The notes: generated by a model not told the origin, from the sequence alone. 64,000 nt of DNA from Closterium sp. Naga37s-1 (GCA_947471745.1 CANJKZ010000519.1:124001-188000), one strand, 5' to 3'; numbered from the stretch's first letter, positions 10,901-22,051 are shown. Numbers and translations are program-made.

Positions 10901-13900
10901 GCCTCTTTGTCCTATCCGCCCGTTTTTTTGCCTCTTCTGCTGCTGCTTTGTCCCCCTCTGCCCGTTTCTTTGCCTCTTCTGCTGCTGCTTTTTCCTCCTC
11001 TGCCCGCTTCTTTGCTTCCTCTGCTGCTGTTCTTTCCTCCTCTGCCCGTTGCAATCTTTCTTCTGCCCCTCTCAGTGCTTCTTCTGCCCGACATCTGCCC
11101 TCCTCAGCCTCTCTCCACTTCACCTCCATCTGCCTCCCTTCTCTCTCCCTCTCCTCATCCCTCTCTCTCTCCTTCTCCCTCGCCGTTTCCCTCTCCCTCT
11201 CCCTCTGCTGCTCTTCTCTCCCTTCCAGTTCACTCTGCAAAGCCTTCAAACGCTGTAACGAATCAGCTTTTAACGATTCAAGCTGAAGAGAGGGGGGCGA
11301 AGGGGGAGAAAAGGGGTTGAAGGGATCGAAATTGAGATTGGAAATGCAAGAAGAGAGAGGCCCGGAGAGCAAGAGATTAAGAGTGGACTGTCGGCGGTGA
11401 AAAAGAAAATTCCACCCTCTCTTCCCACCCTCTCGCCCATTCCATTTCTTAACCACTCACACCCATCCACACCCATGCATACCCATCCATCCGTACCCAT
11501 CCAAACTCATCCAAACTCTAGCTCCTCAACCCTTCTCACGGCAGCTGTTTCTATCAGTATCTGCTGCTCTCAGCATCTGCTCATACACGCCCACCCGTAC
11601 CCATCCGCGCCCACCGAATCCACTGACCTCTCCCTCTAGCTCCTCGACTCTTCTCACAGCAGCTGCCTCTATCTCCGCTCGCAACACCCTCTCCTCCTCC
11701 ACCCTTCTCACTGCAGCTGCTTCAATCTCCGCCCTCAGTCAGAACCCTCTCCTCCTCCACCCTCTCCGCCACCTCCCTCAATTAAACCACTTCTCAACCA
11801 CCCACACCCATCCACATACCCATGCATACCCGTCCAAGCCCATTTGCACCCATCCCAACCCACCCACACCGCTGCACTCACCTCCGTCTCTAGCTCCTCC
11901 ACCCTTCTCACTGCAGCTGCTTCAATCTCCGCCCTCAGTCAGAACCCTCTCCTCCTCCACCCTCTCCGCTACCCGCCTGCCCATTCCACTTCTCAACCAC
12001 TCACACACCCATCCCTACCCATACTAATCCACACCCATCCACACCCATGCACACCTATCCATACCCATCATACCCATCCAAACCCGTTCTCACTCGTGCA
12101 CTCACCTCTCTCTCTAGCTCCTCCACCCTTCTAACGGCAGCTGCTTCTATCTCCGCCCGCAACACCCTCTCCTCCTCCACCCTCTCCGCCACTCGCCTGC
12201 TCATCTCCCCCATCGCCTCTGCTGCCTCCTCCGCCCGCTGCTGCTCCTGCTGCACCTGCGCCTGTGGGGGGTGATACGGGGGGAGAGGAAAGGGAGGTAC
12301 GGGGAGGAAAGTGGGAAACGAGAGAGAAAGGCAGGCTTGCTGGTCAGGAGAAAGGAAAAGAGGGGTGACTGATAGGGGAAGAGGGACCGCGCACACAGCA
12401 TTCAGCCTCCCCACAACCGTCTCCCTCCCCCATCCGTCTCATCCACCCATACCCATTTGCAGCAGCAAATTTCCTGCCCTTTCCCTTTGGCCCTCTCCAC
12501 CTTCCCCATTCACCCACCACTGCCAACCTACCATGGTATGTTTTAATGCTGATTCTGCAGAAGCAACCTTCCTCCTAAGCTCTTCCCCTTCCGCCCGAAC
12601 CCTCCCCACCTCCCCTCTCTCCCTCTCCAATTCCCCCTGCATCCGCACAATCTCCCCCCTCAGCCTCCCCACTTGCCCCTCCATTTCCCCCACCCTCACC
12701 CTCTCCCCCGCCAGCTCTCTCTGTACGCTTTCCAGCTGTTTCTTCCCCGCCGCCAGCTCACTCCGGGCCTCGCTGAGCTGGCGCTGAGTCAGCACCAGCC
12801 GCTGCTCCGTCATCTCCAGCCACTGCGTCGCCGCCTTGTGCCGAACCTCCCCGAGCCTATTCCGAGCCTCGGACTCCTTTATCCGAGCCTCCGCATCCTT
12901 GTACCGAGCCTCAGCCTCGGCATGCCGAGCCTCACACTCCTGCATCTCCTCTATAAGCTTAGCCATGGCGGAAGCATATCCCCCTGTCACATGCGCGCGC
13001 CCTATCCCCCCCAAGGGGCTCTTCCGCTTTCCCCCTTCCCCCCCTCCTCCCCCCCCTTCCCCCTTCTCCCCTCCGCCTCCCCCTTCCGCGCCTTTCCCCC
13101 TTCCCCCTGCTTCCAGCCGCGCTTGAAAAAGCTCCCCCTGTGTTTCCGCCAGCTGCTTTCTCATCTGCTGCATCCGAGCCTGCGCAGCCTCGTGCCGAAC
13201 CTCCAGCTCCCGCTGCCGAGCCTCATACTTGTTCAGGTCTGCCTTCAGATCCCTGTTTTGTGATTCGGCCTCACGAATCCGAGCCTCAGCTTCAGCATTC
13301 CGAGCCTGGGAGTCCTGCAGGCTTGGCAGCAGAAGACGGAGAATGCATGTAAGTGTGTACGTTATTGCATCCCTATTTTGAAGTTATAAGTACATGCAAG
13401 AAAACACCCAGTTTCTTCGTTCTCTCACCTTAAGCTCCTGAACCAACTTTGCAACAGCACAGCTATTCCCGACCGCTGCACCATCCACACTGCCGCCCGC
13501 GCTGCCGCCCACACTGCCGCCCACACTGCCGCCCGCAGTGCTCCCAAACCCGCTCGCCAGAATGCTGGACAGACTCAGCTGCTGCTTCGCCCGCCCACTC
13601 ACGAACGCACTTTCCAGGAAGCTGCTGCCCCTCATCGCTCCCAACTCCGGGAACTCCCCTTTCCCTTCCCAACCGTTTTCGCCTTTGTCGCCCAAATCGT
13701 CTCGTTGTGATAAGATCCGATTCTCTTCCTCCTCGTCGGAGGTATCCCCCTCCCCGTCCATCGCTATACTCACAAGATCTAGAGTCATAACGTCACTCAC
13801 GTTGTCAATTTCCTTCCCTTCTCGCTCCCCTTCCCCCTCCCCATCCCCCTCATCTGCCCCCTCTCCCGTCCCCTCCCCGTCCATTGCTATAGTTTCAAGG

Positions 13901-14742
13901 TCTAGACCTCCCACTGCTGCCCCTGCCGCTGCTGCTGGTGGTGCTGCTGCCGCTGCTGGTTCTGCTGCTGTTGCCCCTGCTGCTCCTCCTATTTCTGCCC
14001 CTGCCCTTACAAAATCCATGGGCCCTCCTGTTAGTACCTCTCCCCTCCCCTCACCTCCTCCCCCCTCGCTCTCCTCTCCTCCCCCTCCCTCTCCTCTCTC
14101 CCCTCCCTCGTCCCCCCTTCCGTCAACAGACAAACGGTAACCACTACTGGTTGACGCTGCTCCCCCTTCTCCCGTCTCTTTGGAAAGACGATGATATGGA
14201 CTCGCGGTGAACCCTCCACTTCCTCCTCCCTCTCCCCCATCTCCGCCCGCTCCTGCCGCGAAGTAATGGTAAGGGCTTTGGTTAAACGTTCCTCCCTCTC
14301 CGCCCGTTCTTGCCGGGAAGTAATGATAAGGACTCGCGGTTGATCCTCCGTCGGTGAAAAACGATTCTGCTGCCGAGTGCGCGTCATCCTCCTCCATTTC
14401 CACGTCATCAATCGCCGCCGCCACGTCACCGTCAGCGCGAGCCACGTCACCGTCCACGCTCCTTCGCGGCGCCTGCAGCGAATCGACTTGCGACTCCGAC
14501 TTGCGGGGCTTTATCTCCGCGACTTGCGGCGAGTCACGAAGGTTCTTCTCTTCTAAATGTCGAGGCGCCTTGGTATCGCCATGGCGGCCGCGATTGGCGC
14601 TCGCAGGCGAGTCGGTGACGAGGCCGTTACCTCCGTACGCCGTCGTTATCGGCGAATGGCTTCCGGCGTAGACGCGCCGCTGTCCGATCATTGACTGCGT
14701 GAAGGAGCCGCCTGTGTTTGTGGGTGCTCCCACACGAAACAT
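4986..14742 (-). CDS. Giant coiled-coil protein, 2300 residues, seven exons
   Basis: Exons (minus strand): 14742-13429, 13314-12532, 12261-12106, 11282-7023, 6656-6525, 5648-5587, 5181-4986. All junctions are GT-AG and phases close from ATG to TGA. Residues 1-438 are low-complexity and acidic, with four related motifs of the SPYHYF type and two of the DLxxIAMDGEG type. From about residue 440 to 2280 the protein is a nearly unbroken Glu/Arg/Lys-rich heptad coiled coil; exon 4 alone encodes 1420 residues. The short tail ends in SAIKAKQLQ. There is no motor, kinase or membrane domain, so a scaffold, tether or filament-like role is likely but unproven. I do not recognise a named family. Introns contain decayed copies of exons 3, 5, 6 and 7. 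Confidence 0.8.
5450..5760 (-). repeat. Copies of coiled-coil exon 6
   Basis: The real exon 6 (5648-5587) is flanked by a near-identical copy of its 3' part with a 5' splice site (about 5510-5453) and a decayed copy of its 5' part (about 5757-5715). Using the 5510-5453 copy as an additional exon would need a different acceptor phase. Confidence 0.65.
5756..5960. repeat. Simple GGGATGGGATG-type minisatellite
   Basis: Imperfect G-rich pentamer/decamer repeats on the plus strand, followed by three ~20-bp repeats (GGTAGGATACAGTGGGGTGC type) at about 5910-5980. Intronic within the coiled-coil gene. Confidence 0.7.
6070..6440 (-). repeat. Three copies of the 3' half of coiled-coil exon 5
   Basis: Copies at about 6430-6355 and 6290-6225 are nearly identical to exon 5 (6656-6525) from its EEMKKLEEQQGAARQEAL codons through the 5' splice site; a more decayed copy lies at 6115-6000. 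A decayed 5' half copy with an in-frame stop lies at 6745-6815, upstream of the exon. Confidence 0.7.
11625..11970 (-). repeat. Copies of coiled-coil exon 3
   Basis: Three partial copies of exon 3 (real exon 12261-12106), covering its EEERVLRAEIEAAAVRRVEE codons and 5' splice site, lie in intron 3, separated by short CCCATCCA-type simple repeats. Confidence 0.65.
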
Positions 14743-16165
14743 TGTTGTAACAGATTGCGGCTTATTTTATATCGCGTATGCAAAGGGAATGAATAGCGGG
14801 TTTGCGGTATTGATGGGTACGCGGTGCGCTAGAAGCTCAGCCCTAAAAATCTGTGGCCGGTTTCAATAACGCATATGTCTACAGTCTGAGTAGCGTGAGG
14901 GGTATGCAATGCGCTAAGAGCTAAGCCTTGAAATGAAATAACGCTAAAAAGGTGTAAGCGACTGTTTGATGTTCAGACTTGCGACGTTTGATCGAAATGC
15001 GGTTCTTGCGGAGATTGCGCTAACGGCCATTCTGACGTACTGCCGGTGGACGCGCCAGCAATGGCACCGCTGCCGTTAAGCCGTAATAGACGGCGGCCAT
15101 GGGAGCAGCTCCTAGCGGCTTTTGAGGCGCCTAAGAAATCAGCTACTAGCGGCTCTAAACGAAATGAAGGAAATGTGTTGGAATGACCAGCAAACGCGAT
15201 GTTTTTGCTGTCTTGCTTGTATGATGTCGTATTCGTTTCTGTGAGGGAATGACCAGCAAGATGAGAGAAACTACTTTCGGTGTGTTACGAGTGAGTGGGA
15301 GAGAGTGGCAATGGTTGGCAGGGCAGAACACCCACACACAAATGGGATGGAGGGAGAGACGACTTGGGAAGGAATATCAAGAGGAGGAGGTTCGTCTGGT
15401 TGGTGCGTAGGTACCAACCACAGCACCAGATAAATATTGCTTCGACGGGGCAATGGGGCGAACATGAGAAACAAATACGAGGGTTTGGGTAGGGGCGATT
15501 TTCCTCGTTGTGGGAGGAACAAAAATCGCCCCTTTTTTACTCAATGAGCGAATACTGTATGTCTTTTCTCGAATGCAAATTCTGCTTTCGGCACCCAAAC
15601 CAACCAACCACCAACCAGTCTCCAGGCCAACACCAACTGATCTTGTCACCGAACGTGTAGCGCAGCACCTTACCACAGGACCACGACCAGTAACGCGACA
15701 CCGTTCGCGTCTCGGGATGGTTTGGCAAAGCATACGTGCTGAAGGTGAAGCCAAACGAACCGAACGTTTCGGTACGAAGCAAGGTGATTGGCTGTGGCTT
15801 GCCACTGAATGGTATCTTTGGGGTGGCGACATTCGGCCGAAGCGAAAACACACCTTGTTGGTTCTCAGAATCCAATCAGAGGCCGTGAGGCCTGACTTGC
15901 CACGTCACAGGTCTCGTTCGGTAAAGCAGAGAGCGATACCGAACTTGATTCCAACGCCGAGTCTCACCCTAACGGTGTAACACTAGTGATTCTACTTTGA
16001 AGTAATGCATTAGCATAGCAATCACCATGGCCAAATAAAATTTACCAAAAATCCTATTGTAGCCATGCATTCGGATCCCACTCTGGTTTTTTTGCTGCCA
16101 ACAAAGGACACCAACCCTGCCTAAATTATATTAGTGTCAAACCTCAGTGAAGTCGGTTTCCTACA
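14743..16165. other. Intergenic region upstream of the coiled-coil gene
   Basis: This 1.4-kb stretch separates the coiled-coil gene start from the 3' end of the GPI-type gene. It holds an AT-rich ATATAAAATA motif about 20-30 nt upstream of the coiled-coil ATG (minus strand, near 14763-14775), which could be a TATA-like element only if a further ATG is used. It also holds a hairpin at 15491-15533. Open frames at 15377-15875 on both strands show no recognisable domain and are not called. Confidence 0.4.
15491..15539. other. Hairpin followed by a T run
   Basis: The 16-nt arm AGGGGCGATTTTCCTC at 15491-15506 pairs with 15514-15533 apart from a 4-nt bulge; the loop is 7 nt. Six T residues follow on the plus strand. 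The shape could be the end of a small RNA gene or a tiny foldback element. Confidence 0.5.
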
Positions 16166-19100
16166 TCACACCAACAACGCCAGTACGCCAGCGACCAGCA
16201 CAGTAAGCATCGATCCCGAACCAAAAAACATTGCCGAGCCTGCCGCTTTGCTGGTCGAGTTACTGGTGCCAGCAGCACTAGAGTTACCGCTTGCCAGACT
16301 ACCAGGTGCGGGCGGAGACGAACCAGCAGGAGATTCCCCAGGTGCGGGCGGCGAGGAGGACGGAGGGGCGGCGGCGTCCGTCTGGTTGCTGCAGAAGCTT
16401 GGAATGGTTCGGTTCAGCACTTTGAGGTATTCGGGGTGGGCGACGGTGTCGAGGAGATTGTTGGGACAGGTGGCGGGGAGAATGAAGGGGTCGCAACAGC
16501 CTGCAGCGGCAGGGAGGGGCCGACCCGTCATGTTCCAACAGGCCTTGAGAAGGGGCTGGATGGGGAGGGGACGGGGGGAGGGGGATCTGGAGAGGGAAAT
16601 GAACGGAGGGACGGTGGGTGTGTGACATTGGCGGGGAGACTGGAGGGGCAGGTGGCCGGGAGGGAGAGAAGGTGCACATGGAGAGGGAAACGATTGGAGG
16701 GACAGGTGGCGGGGAGGATGAAGGGGTCGCAGCAGCCTGCAGGGGCAGGGAGGGGCCGACCCGTCATGTTCCAACAGGCCTTGAGAAGGGGCTGGATGGG
16801 GAGGGGACGGGGGGGAGGGGGATATGGAGAGGGAAATGAACGGAGGGACGGTGGGTGTGACATTGGCGGGGAGACTGGAGGGGCAGGTGGCCGGGAGGGA
16901 GAGAAGGTGCACATGGAGAGGGAAACGATTGGAGGGACAGGTGGCGGGGAGAATGAAGGGGTCGCAGCAGCCGGCAGCAGCAGGGAGGGTCCGGCCCGTC
17001 ATGTTCCAACAGGCCTTGAGAAGGGGCTGGATGGGGGGGAAGGAGGGAAGTGGCATATATGGAGAGGGAAAAGAACGGAGGGACAGATGGGTGTGAGGGT
17101 ATTGGGGAGAATGAAGGGATCGCAGTGGCCAGGAGCGGCAGGGAGAGGCCTTCCTGTCATGTTCCAACAGGCCTTGAGGGTGGGCTGGACGAGGGGAGGG
17201 CGCGAGGAAAGAGTTGACAGGGGTAATAAAGAGTTGAAAAGGGTGATGAAGAGTTCTTATCCCACTCACATCCACAAAGGTTAAAAGGGTTCCTTTATTT
17301 CAATTCTTACACACTAGCTACCAACCAGGGTTTTATCCCACTCACATCCACGAAGTTGACTTGCAAGTCCTTGATGCCAACCGCAGTCGCGAATCCTTGG
17401 AAGAGCTGCCGGGTGAATGTGTCGGGGCTGTTGACAAAGGTCATGCAACCTAGCTACACCAACCAACCAGTGTATTTCACTCCCACTCACATCCACGAAG
17501 TTGACTTGCAAATCCTTAATGCCAACCGCAGTCGCGAATCCTTGGAAGAGCTGCCGGGTGAATGTGTCGGGGCTGTTGACAAACGAGCCTAGCGTGCCGG
17601 GGAACCCGGGGACTGGGAGGGGAGCGAGGGAGGAGGGGAAATAAGAGGGGAGAAGAGGAGAGATGAGGAGATGACATGTGGAAGAGCTGTCGCGTGAATG
17701 TGTCGGGGCTGTTGACAAACGAGCCTAGCGTACCGGGGAACCCGGGGACTGGGGATGGGAGGGGGTCAAGGGGGGAGAGGAAAGAGGAGGACGAAGGGAA
17801 AACAGGACATGAGGAGATGGTCTGTTGAAGAGCTGCCGGGTGAATGTGTCCGGGCTGTTGACAAACGAGCCTAGCGTGCAGGGGAACCCGGGGACTGGGG
17901 GTGGGAAGGGAGGGACAGGAGATGGGAGATGAGGAAATGGAGTGCTGAAGAGCTGCCGCGTGAAGGTGTCCGGGCTGTTGACAAACGAGCCTAGCGTGCC
18001 GGGGAACCCGGGGACTGCAAGAGCGGGGGGGTAGGAGGGAGAGGTGAGAGGAGGAAGAAGCGAAAACAGGACATGAGGCGAAGAGCTAAAGAGCTGCGGG
18101 GTGAAGATGTCTGGATGTACACCAGCTTGCAATAATGTATTCAGCTTGCACATTCTGGCTAGCAAGCTTGCACTGCTTTGCTCTCACAACCACACCGCGT
18201 GTAATGAGTCTGTTTTTGAGTCGACTCAAAAACAGGTGTCTGGATGTACACCAGCTTGCAATAATGTATTCAGCTTGCACATTCTGGCTAGGCAGCTTCC
18301 ACTCCTTTGCTCTCACAACCACACCACCACCCTCCCCTCCCCACACACTCACATGTGACGTCCTTGACGGCGCCGTAGAACTGCTGCGACACGCTCTTGC
18401 ACACCGACACCTGTGGGGCTGTTCACTTGACTGTGCCAGTCAGACACCTTACACGCATATGCTCGCGCGCTCATATCCCCCCCCTCCCCTCAACACTCAC
18501 AAGTCACGTCCTTCACGGCGCCGTAGAACTGCTGCAACACGCTCTTGCACACCAGGCGAACCCCCCCACCCCCCTCCCCTGACTTCCCCCTTCTCCCCCA
18601 TCCCCCCACACACACTCACACGTGACGTCCTTCACGGCGCCGCAGAACTGCTGCGACACGCTCTTGCACACCGACACCTGTGGGGCTGTTCACTTGACTG
18701 TGCCAGCCAGACAACTTACACGCATATGCTCGCGCGCTCATATCCCCCCCCTCCCCTCAACACTCACAAGTCACGTCCTTCTCGGCGCCGCAGAACTGCT
18801 GCGACACGTTCTTGCACACCGACACCATGGGCTGTGCTCGACAAACACCTTACACTCACCCACCAACCCCACCACCGTCCTTCACAGCGCCGCAGAACTG
18901 CTGGGACATGTTCTTGCACGCCGACACCATGGGCTCTTTGAATGTGCCATACACCCTACATGCACACAGCCACCAACACGGACTGCCCCCCTTCCTCCCC
19001 CCCACAGACACTCACAGGTGACGTCCTTCACGGCGCCGTAGAACTGCTGCGATACGTTCTTGCACACCCACACCATGGGCTGTACTCGACAAACACCTTA

Positions 19101-20382
19101 CACTCACCCACCAACCCCACCACTTACAAGTCACGTCCTTCACGGCGCCGTAGAATTGCTGCGATACGTTCTTGCACACCGATACAGTGGGCTTGGGTAG
19201 AATCGCGAAGTACGATCCGCTGTCTGTTGTGGAAAGAGGGTGGGGGAGGGTGGGAGGTTGGGAGCGGTGGGGAGGGTTTCGGAATCGACTCCGAGAGTGT
19301 TCTTGCGCACCGACACCATGGGCTTGGGGAGCAGAGCGAAGTACGACCCGCTGTCTGTTGTTTCTTAGGGATTGGGGGGAACGGGTGGGTGGGGGAAAGG
19401 GTGAAGGATGGGTGGGGAAGGGGAGGGCGGAAACATTGGGAAATAAGTGTTCTTACACACCGAGACCATGGGCTTGGGGAGCAGAGCGAAGTACGACCCG
19501 CTGTCTGTTGTGGAAAGGGGGAGCGGTGCGGCAGGGGGGAAGACGGGTGGAAGCGGTGGGGAGGGGTTTACACGCCTACGCAATCGACTCCAAGAGCGTT
19601 CTTGCACGCCGACAACATGGGCTTGGGCAGCAGCGCCAAGTACCCCACTGTCTGTTGTGGGAGGCGGGGGAAGAAGGGCGGGCATTGGGAGAGGGGATCA
19701 ATGGGCTAGGGTGGGAGCAGTGGGCTACGAGTGTTCTTGTACACTGAGACAGTGGGCTTTGGGAGCAGAGCGAAGTAAGATCCGCTGTCTGCTCGAGTGG
19801 GAGAGGGTGGGGGAGGGTGGGTGGTTGGGAGCGGTGGGGAGGGGTTCGCAATCGACTCCAAGAGTGTTCTTGCGCACCGAAACCGTTGGCTTGGGGAGCA
19901 GCGCGAAGTACGACCCGCTGTCTGTTGTGGGGAAGGGGTGGGGTTGGGGAAAGAGGGAAGGTTGGGAGCGGTGGGGAGGGGTTTACACGCCTGTGCAATC
20001 GACTCCAAGAGTGTTCTTGCACACCGAAACCGTTGGCTTGGGGAGAAGCGCAAAGTACGATCCGCTGTCTGCTCAGGTGTGGAGGGGAAAGGTGGGGAGG
20101 GGGGAGAGGGGAAGGGTGGGTGGGTGCGGGGATGGTGAGAGCAGTGGGCTAGGAGTGTTCTTGCATACCGCACAGTGTGCTTGGGGAGAAGCAGAGAGAA
20201 GAACGACTCGCTCTTATGTAATCAGCACACGGACGCCAAATAGAAAAGGGTGTGAGGTGTATTATTTTAATATATACGCAAACATATGATTTTTTTATTA
20301 TGTTACCCCTCCCTCAGAATCATTTTCGCGCTTGCATGCGGACACGGGGTCATTCTCGCGCACTCAACCAGGTTACAAGCTA

Positions 20383-20451
<69 letters not shown>

Positions 20452-22051
20452 ATGGTAACACTTCCTCAATGGCAAACAGACACAGGCGTCACCCTCGCGC
20501 ACTCACCCGGGTTACAGGTTATCCCGCATATAAACTGCTCCAGTATAAACTGCCCCTTGCTATACTGACCCGTAACGCCCCTCTTGACGCCCCTCTCTCT
20601 CTTGCACTCACCCGGGTTACACGTGATCCCGCATATAAACTGCTCCAGTATGAACTGCCCCTCGGTATAAGGCCCCGTGACGTCGCACGACTGGTAGTCC
20701 GAGCCTAGCGTAGAGTCCGCCAGCTGTAGCACGAGGCTCGGCGCTACAGCCAGGAGAAGCGCCGTCGCGTTCACCGCGTTCTGCGGAGGTGGGGGGAAAG
20801 GGGTGAGTGCGGGGACAAGTAATGGGACAAGGAGGGAAGGGGTGAAAAGTGGAGTCCGCCAGCTGTAGCACGCGGCTCGGCGGTACAGCCAGCAACAACG
20901 CCGTCGCGTTCACCGCGTTCTGCGGGGGGGACGGGGAACTGGGGGGGGGGAGGCGGATGGGGAAAGGGGGACGGGGGTTGAGGATAGACACCGGCACGAG
21001 GCTCGACGGCGCTACAATCGGGAGCGGAGACATGGAGGTCACTGCATTTTGTGGTAACTGAATGGAAATGGGGGACGGGGACGAGAAACAAAGATTTGAC
21101 GGCCAGCACGAGGTGGTGGCGCTACAATCAGGGGACGCGCCGTCGCGTTGAACACCGCGTTCTACGGAGGATTAAGGAGGGGTGGATGGGGGAATGCGGA
21201 ACAGTCGGCCGTCGCACAAGGCCCGCGAGGCTGTAGCGCGAGGTTTAGAACGCTACTGTCGACTTCGTAGATTATGATAGTGGGACATGACGTGTAATGC
21301 TCTGGAAGCCTCCGATACGATTTTTGGGGCGCCTAGTAAAAGCGATCTCGCCGACATTATGGCAGCGGGACATGAGATGAAAATGCTTTAGAAACTACCG
21401 AGGACAGTTCGTACGCGATACCGACGACATAATACTCGCTTTTTTTGTCTCCGTTGACTGTGTCGCCTTCGCGGCCTACCTGCTGTAGCGAGATGACGGC
21501 CTACCTGCTGTAGCGAGATGACGGCCTACCTGCTGTAGCGAGATGACGGCCTACCTGCTGTAGCGAGATGACGGCCTACCTGCTGTAGCGAGATGACGGC
21601 CTACCTGCTGTAGCGAGATGACGGCCTACCTGCTGTAGCGAGATGAAGGCCTACCTGCTGTAGCGAGATGACGGCCTACCTGCTGTAGCGAGATGACGGC
21701 CTACCTGCTGTAGCGAGATGACGGCCTACCTGCTGTAGCGAGATGACGGCCTACCTGCTGTAGCGAGATGACGAAGTCCTCGCACGAGCTACAGCACGTG
21801 TACTGGGCGGCAGACAGGCACCGAATGGGCGGCACTGTCGGCTTCACGGGCCGCGCACCCGTCCGCGGGCAGATCGGGAGCGCCGCCGCAGCCGGCGCTG
21901 CCCCCGCGGCGATTCCCGTCACGGCGAGTCCCGCTGCATATTCCTCCGGTGCGGACGATGGTGCTAGCGCGGCGTTTGCGGCATTGAAAGGTGTTAAAAC
22001 CAACAAGCTGAGGGTTGCATAAGTTAAGAGTAGGAAGCCGACTCGAGCCAT
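16166..22051 (-). CDS. Cys-rich secreted protein with GPI-anchor signal, five exons
   Basis: Exons (minus): 22051-21755, 20780-20612, 19223-19128, 17612-17491, 16555-16166; all GT-AG, phases close, 357 residues. Residues 1-27 form a signal peptide (MARVGFLLLTYATLSLLVLT, then cleavage near NAA-NA). The mature part has many cysteines, with a TCCSSCEDF block in exon 1, FICGITCNP in exon 2, VSVCKNVSQQFYGAVKDVT in exon 3 and GCCDPFILPATCP in exon 5. The tail is Pro/Ser/Gly-rich and ends in a hydrophobic segment (SMLTVLVAGVLALLV), the classic GPI-anchor signal. Expected location is the outer plasma membrane or wall. The Cys pattern in exons 1-3 loosely recalls folate-receptor/NPC1 N-terminal domains, but I do not assign a family. 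Introns are filled with copies of these exons. Confidence 0.72.
16640..17195 (-). repeat. Tandem copies of the 5' half of GPI-gene exon 5
   Basis: Three copies of the exon 5 start (acceptor plus LLKACWNMTGRPLPAAAGCC codons) lie upstream of the real exon, at about 16795-16705, 17030-16940 and 17190-17105. The first two intervals are about 235-237 bp, so intron sequence is included in the unit. Confidence 0.8.
17350..18075 (-). repeat. Copies of GPI-gene exon 4
   Basis: Around the full exon 4 (17612-17491) lie one copy of its 3' half with 5' splice site (about 17440-17340) and three or more copies of its 5' part with acceptor (about 17750-17680, 17895-17825, 18020-17945), all encoding FPGTLGSFVNSPDTFTRQLF. 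Confidence 0.8.
18100..18310 (-). repeat. Direct repeat of about 115 bp
   Basis: Two near-identical blocks (about 18112-18190 and 18236-18315) share a stretch reading CAGCTTGCAATAATGTATTC. On the minus strand they give CKLNTLLQAGVHPD, ending in a decayed exon-4-like PDIFTPQLF. An extra or dead exon is possible; phase would allow a 1-to-1 cassette but I do not include it. Confidence 0.55.
18350..20080 (-). repeat. Copies of both halves of GPI-gene exon 3
   Basis: The real exon 3 is 19223-19128. Downstream (18350-19080) lie six copies of its 3' half with 5' splice site (SQQFYGAVKDVT codons). Upstream (19300-20080) lie six copies of its 5' half with acceptor (DSGSYFALLPKPTVSVCKN codons). The two sets do not mix. 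Confidence 0.85.
20365..21175 (-). repeat. Copies of GPI-gene exon 2
   Basis: The real exon 2 is 20780-20612. Copies of its 3' half (LEQFICGITCNP plus 5' splice site) lie at about 20575-20505 and 20390-20365. Copies of its 5' half (AVNATALLLAV, LQLADST) lie at about 20925-20855, 21015-20985 and 21165-21105. Confidence 0.75.
20389..20448. repeat. (TA)n microsatellite
   Basis: About 30 TA units. It sits at the position where the adjacent exon 2 copies read CCCGCATATAAACTG, so it probably grew from the CATATA of a decayed exon copy. Confidence 0.95.
21473..21772 (-). repeat. 25-bp x12 array of the exon 1 end and 5' splice site
   Basis: Twelve 25-bp units begin at 21473 and every 25 bp up to 21748; a single substitution near 21647 is the only difference I see. 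On the minus strand each unit is the last 16 nt of exon 1 (CTCGCTACAGCAG at its end) followed by GTAGGCC, so each unit holds a complete CAG|GTAGGC 5' splice site. The unit beginning at 21748 is the true exon end. Reading past it meets a stop codon within the third unit, so only the first site keeps the long frame. Confidence 0.95.

Noticed and set aside
9595-11320. Long plus-strand Ser/Leu/Pro-rich open frames (up to 354 codons)
   Set aside because: They are antisense shadows of the large coiled-coil exon, whose Glu/Lys/Arg codons give Ser/Leu/Pro runs on the other strand.
15377-15875. Minus-strand open frames of 112 and 158 codons
   Set aside because: No recognisable domain, overlapping in two frames, no splice context or repeated copy; not enough to call a gene.
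16436-17284. Plus-strand Gly-rich open frame of 282 codons
   Set aside because: Antisense to the repeated exon 5 copies of the GPI-type gene.
18112-18310. Extra exon encoding CKLNTLLQAGVHPD in the GPI-type gene
   Set aside because: It could fit as a 1-to-1 phase cassette, but there is no clear 5' splice site, it is duplicated, and it ends in decayed exon 4 sequence.
19172-20289. Plus-strand open frames rich in Gly/Trp/Val
   Set aside because: Antisense to copies of exon 3 of the GPI-type gene.
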